NCBI GenBank assembly: GCA_038244535.1
Contig: JBBRTJ010000121.1
Span: 1-9,031 of the forward strand
DNA: 9,031 nt
Origin: JBBRTJ01 sp038244535
GTDB taxonomy: Bacteria; Actinomycetota; Acidimicrobiia; Acidimicrobiales; Ilumatobacteraceae
Direction of reading: 5' to 3'
The translations under genes and the position numbers were made by a program. The notes under the pieces were generated by a model. That model did no database searches. It was not told where the DNA came from and was given only the letters and a program-made list of their open reading frames with translations. Below are positions 6,772 through 9,031 of this stretch, one piece after another. Within the stretch, counting starts at the first letter, position 1. Each line of letters opens with the position of its first letter.

Positions 6772-8058
6772 TCAGCCCTTGGCGGCGCGGAACCCGGCGT
6801 CGAGGTCGGCGAGGATGTCGTCGATCGACTCGATCCCGACGCTCAACCGGACGAGCTCGGGCCGCACGCCGGTGGCGAGCTGCTCTTCGACGGTGAGCTG
6901 GCTGTGGGTGGTGCTGGCCGGGTGGATGGCCAGGCTGCGCACGTCGCCGATGTTGGCCACGTGGCTGTGCAGCTCGAGCCCCTCGACGAACGAGCGGCCC
7001 GCCTCGATGCCGCCCTTGATGCCGAACGCGATGATCGAGCCGGCGCCGCGGGGCGCGTACTTCTGGGCCCGGGCGTACCACGGCGATGAGGGCAGGCCGG
7101 CGTAGGCGACCCACTCGACCTCGTCACGGCCGTCGAGGTAGCGGGCCACGGCCACCGCGTTCTGGACGTGGCGCTCCATGCGCAGCGACAGGGTCTCGAT
7201 GCCCTGGATGAACAGGAACGCGTTGAACGGCGACACCGCAGCACCGAGGTCGCGCAGGCCCTGGATGCGGGCCTTGGCCACGTAGGAACCGTGGCCGAGG
7301 GCCTCCCAGATCTTGAGGCCGTGGTAGCTCGGGTCGGGCTCGGTGAACATCTTGTGGCGCCCGCTGGCCCCGAAGTCGAACGTGCCACCGTCGACGATGA
7401 TGCCGCCGATCGAAGTGCCGTGACCCCCGATGAACTTGGTCGCCGAGTGCACGATGATGTCGGCGCCCCACAGGAACGGGTTGCACAGGTACGGCGAGGG
7501 GACGGTGTTGTCGATGATGAGCGGGATGCCCTCGGCGTGCCCGACGGCCGACACGCCCTCGAAGTCGAACACGTCGTTCTTCGGGTTGCCGATCGACTCG
7601 CCGTAGAAGGCCCGGGTGTTCGGGCGGATGGCGGCCCGCCAGGCGTCGAGATCGTCGGGATCGTCGATGAACGACACCTCGATGCCGAGCTTGGGCAACG
7701 TGTAGTGGAACAGGTTGTAGGTGCCGCCGTAGAGCGACGACGACGACACGATGTGGTCGCCGGCCTCGGCCAGGTTGAGGATCGCCAGGGTCTCGGCCGC
7801 CTGTCCAGACGCGGTGGCCAGCGCACCGACACCGCCCTCGAGCGCGGCGATGCGAGCCTCGAAGACCCCCTGGGTCGGGTTCATGATCCGGGTGTAGATG
7901 TTGCCCGGCTCGGCCAGCGCAAAGAGGTTGGCGGCGTGCTGGGTGTCACGAAAGACGTAGCTGGTCGTCTGGTAGATCGGCACGGCTCGCGCCCCGGTGG
8001 TCGGGTCGCTGTCGGCGCCGGAGTGGATCTGCTTGGTCTCGAAACCCCACGTGGTCAT
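6772..8058 (-). CDS. metY: O-acetylhomoserine sulfhydrylase (aminocarboxypropyltransferase)
   Basis: A PLP enzyme of the Cys/Met metabolism family that joins O-acetylhomoserine and sulfide to give homocysteine, the direct route to methionine; many members also act on O-acetylserine. The 428-residue length is typical and longer than cystathionine gamma-synthase (about 380-390). Marks are WGFETKQIHSGAD at the N-terminus, PLP-phosphate residues Tyr55 and Arg57 in NIYTRIMNPT, SGQAAETLAILNL (84-96), SSSLYGGTYNLF (106-117), Asp183 in LIIDNT, Schiff-base Lys208 in VHSATKFIGGHGTSIGG, SHVANIGDVRSLAIHPASTTH (last third) and Arg404 in VRLSVGIE. ATG at 8058 gives MTTWGFETKQ, the normal family start; an upstream TTG at 8094 lies within the predicted promoter. 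There is no ribosome site, which fits a leaderless message. It follows ilvC in the same direction after 94 bp and converges with the ferritin-like gene. Confidence 0.95.
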   Translation of the reverse strand: MTTWGFETKQIHSGADSDPTTGARAVPIYQTTSYVFRDTQHAANLFALAEPGNIYTRIMNPTQGVFEARIAALEGGVGALATASGQAAETLAILNLAEAGDHIVSSSSLYGGTYNLFHYTLPKLGIEVSFIDDPDDLDAWRAAIRPNTRAFYGESIGNPKNDVFDFEGVSAVGHAEGIPLIIDNTVPSPYLCNPFLWGADIIVHSATKFIGGHGTSIGGIIVDGGTFDFGASGRHKMFTEPDPSYHGLKIWEALGHGSYVAKARIQGLRDLGAAVSPFNAFLFIQGIETLSLRMERHVQNAVAVARYLDGRDEVEWVAYAGLPSSPWYARAQKYAPRGAGSIIAFGIKGGIEAGRSFVEGLELHSHVANIGDVRSLAIHPASTTHSQLTVEEQLATGVRPELVRLSVGIESIDDILADLDAGFRAAKG

Positions 8059-8065
8059 GGCCGCC

Positions 8066-8094
8066 AGCGTAGTGACCGAATCCCGACCAAACAA
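8066..8094 (-). promoter_or_regulatory. Candidate leaderless promoter of metY
   Basis: On the minus strand, TTGTTT (8094-8089) and TACGCT (8071-8066) are separated by exactly 17 bp. TACGCT matches the TANNNT -10 pattern of actinobacterial housekeeping promoters and ends 7 nt before the metY ATG, so transcription could begin at or next to the start codon. The -35 matches TTGACA only at TTG. The absence of a Shine-Dalgarno before the ATG agrees with a leaderless transcript. Confidence 0.5.
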
Positions 8095-8111
8095 GTAAGG
8101 ATTCGGCCACT
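8071..8111 (-). promoter_or_regulatory. 13-bp inverted repeat enclosing the metY -35 region
   Basis: AGTGACCGAATCC (8071-8083) and GGATTCGGCCACT (8099-8111) are complementary at 12 of 13 positions, with a 15-nt spacer. In a minus-strand transcript, the sense of ilvC and metY, the single mismatch (8075/8107) becomes a U-G wobble, so the RNA stem would be continuous. The spacer holds the candidate -35 and the left arm touches the -10. It could be a repressor or activator operator, or a stem-loop in ilvC read-through RNA. No T-run follows, so it is not a standard intrinsic terminator. Confidence 0.55.
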
Positions 8112-8126
8112 GCCGGCCGGCAGCGG
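8107..8126 (-). terminator. GC-rich palindrome downstream of ilvC
   Basis: CTGCCGGCCGGCAG (8110-8123) is a perfect 14-bp palindrome; it extends to 20 bp (8107-8126) with one pair that is a G-U wobble in minus-strand RNA. It begins 27 nt after the ilvC stop, a usual place for a terminator, but has no natural loop and no T-run. It shares 8107-8111 with the neighbouring 13-bp inverted repeat, so both stems cannot form at once. It may be an ilvC 3' hairpin or a dyad binding site. Confidence 0.4.
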
Positions 8127-8152
8127 GGTCAGCCGCCCGAGACCTCGCTCAC

Positions 8153-9031
8153 CTACTGCTTGCCCGCCGAGATCCAGGGCATCATCGCCCGCAGCTCGGC
8201 ACCGGTCTTCTCGATCGGGTGGCGCCGGCCGGCCTCGCGCAGGGCGTTGAAGCGAGCCCGGCCCGACTCGCTCTCGGCCACCCACTCGTCGGCGAACTGA
8301 CCGCTGCGGATCTCGGCCAGGATCGTGCGCATCTCGGCCTTGGTGGCGTCGTTGATGATCCGCGGTCCCCGGGTGACGTCGCCGTACTCGGCGGTGTCCG
8401 AGATCGAGTAGCGCATGCCGGCGATGCCCTCTTCGTACATCAGGTCGACGATGAGCTTCACCTCGTGGAGGCACTCGAAGTAGGCCATCTCGGGCTGGTA
8501 GCCGGCGTCGACGAGCGTCTCGAACCCGGCCTGCACGAGCGAGGTGAGCCCGCCGCACAGCACCACCTGCTCGCCGAACAGATCGGTCTCGGTCTCCTCG
8601 GTGAACGTCGTCTCGATCACGCCGGCGCGGGTACCGCCGATGGCATCGGCGTAGGACAGCGCCAGCTCCTTGGCCTTGCCGGAGGCGTCCTGCTCGACCG
8701 CGATCAGGCACGGGACCCCGCCGCCCTCGGTGTAGGTCCGCCGCACCAGGTGGCCGGGACCCTTGGGGGCGATCATGATCACGTCGACCCCGGCGGGGGG
8801 CACGATGCGGCCGAAGCGGATGTTGAAGCCGTGGGCGAACGCCAGGGCGTCGCCGGGCTTCAGGTTCGCTTCGATGTCGGCCTCGTAGGTCGCCTTCTGC
8901 TCGGTGTCGGGCATCGTCAGCATGATGACGTCGGCCTCGGCCGCGGCCACGGCCAACCACAACACCCACACCCCGACACCCAACCCCAACCCCCACAAAC
9001 CCAAACCCACACCAAACCCCACCCCAAACAC
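8153..9031 (-). CDS. ilvC: Ketol-acid reductoisomerase, 5' end missing
   Basis: IlvC isomerises and reduces 2-acetolactate or 2-aceto-2-hydroxybutyrate in valine, leucine and isoleucine synthesis, using NADPH and magnesium. The frame has 292 codons and runs off the right edge without a believable start. From AVAAAEADV (residue 27) it is a clear class I (short) KARI: PDTEQ, AFAHGFNI with His67, APKGPGHLVRRTYTEGGG with Lys90, ETETDLFGEQ with metal ligands Asp150 and Glu154, YFECLHE with Glu186 and Glu190, and SISDTAEYGD with Ser211 (numbering from 9031). About 266 recognisable residues against a usual length near 340 means some 75 are missing, including the Rossmann GxGxxG motif that would show cofactor preference. 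The 26 codons before residue 27 come from A/C-only DNA and do not look like KARI. The C-terminus ends normally in MMPWISAGKQ. Confidence 0.95.
   Translation of the reverse strand: MFGVGFGVGLGLWGLGLGVGVWVLWLAVAAAEADVIMLTMPDTEQKATYEADIEANLKPGDALAFAHGFNIRFGRIVPPAGVDVIMIAPKGPGHLVRRTYTEGGGVPCLIAVEQDASGKAKELALSYADAIGGTRAGVIETTFTEETETDLFGEQVVLCGGLTSLVQAGFETLVDAGYQPEMAYFECLHEVKLIVDLMYEEGIAGMRYSISDTAEYGDVTRGPRIINDATKAEMRTILAEIRSGQFADEWVAESESGRARFNALREAGRRHPIEKTGAELRAMMPWISAGKQ
8953..9031. other. A/C-only low-complexity contig end
   Basis: All 79 bases are A or C on the plus strand except a G at 8975; there is no T. The complement is a G/T run resembling irregular GGGTTT and GGGGTT words. Such a strand cannot contain a stop codon on the G/T side, as every stop needs an A, so the open frame through it means nothing. 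IlvC homology stops exactly where this run begins. It is best read as low-quality or misassembled sequence at a contig end. Confidence 0.75.

Noticed and set aside
8953..9031. True telomere or replicon end
   Set aside because: The words are irregular, the gene beside it is a chromosomal core gene cut mid-domain, and an error-rich contig end explains it more simply.

Overview
The window is high-GC DNA with dense genes, several GTG starts and long antisense open frames, as expected of an actinomycete. The phosphoserine aminotransferase is the divergent mycobacterial/actinobacterial SerC type, and the sulfhydrylase closely resembles mycobacterial MetC/MetY from recalled family sequences. I therefore favour Actinomycetota, possibly an environmental lineage such as Acidimicrobiia; the class is a guess. 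The right edge looks like the end of a draft contig. I see no mobile element, phage gene, CRISPR array, tRNA or rRNA.

Layout. Positions 1-81 hold a short direct repeat downstream of the first gene. A three-gene minus-strand unit follows, transcribed from 4825 down to 82: a class I aminotransferase (aspC-like), serA, and a fused biotin-carrier/carboxyltransferase subunit of an acyl-CoA carboxylase. The gaps are 2 nt and a possible 7-nt overlap, so this looks like one operon. Divergent from it, with only 18 bp between the two start codons, is serC on the plus strand. After a GGACCAG repeat cluster comes a small ferritin-like protein (plus). A structured hairpin region separates it from the convergent metY (minus). 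Behind metY lies a 94-bp intergenic segment with a candidate leaderless promoter and two overlapping inverted repeats, then ilvC (minus), which runs off the right edge.

Function. SerA and SerC catalyse two consecutive steps from 3-phosphoglycerate to phosphoserine. The aspC-like enzyme may supply aspartate or glutamate, MetY makes homocysteine from O-acetylhomoserine and sulfide, and IlvC serves branched-chain amino acid synthesis. The locus is thus mostly core amino-acid biosynthesis, with an acyl-CoA carboxylase subunit attached to the serA operon. Closeness of ilvC and serA recalls the ilvB-ilvN-ilvC...serA-leuB neighbourhood of mycobacteria, but here metY and serC lie between them.

I found no convincing new biological system. 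The points most worth checking are: (1) the last 79 nt contain only A and C apart from one G, and replace the conserved N-terminal part of IlvC, probably an artefact; (2) two mutually exclusive stem-loops between ilvC and metY; (3) a 50-nt hairpin with a GCAA tetraloop between convergent genes; (4) the very tight divergent serC/aspC start region; (5) a BCCP-CT fusion with no biotin carboxylase nearby.
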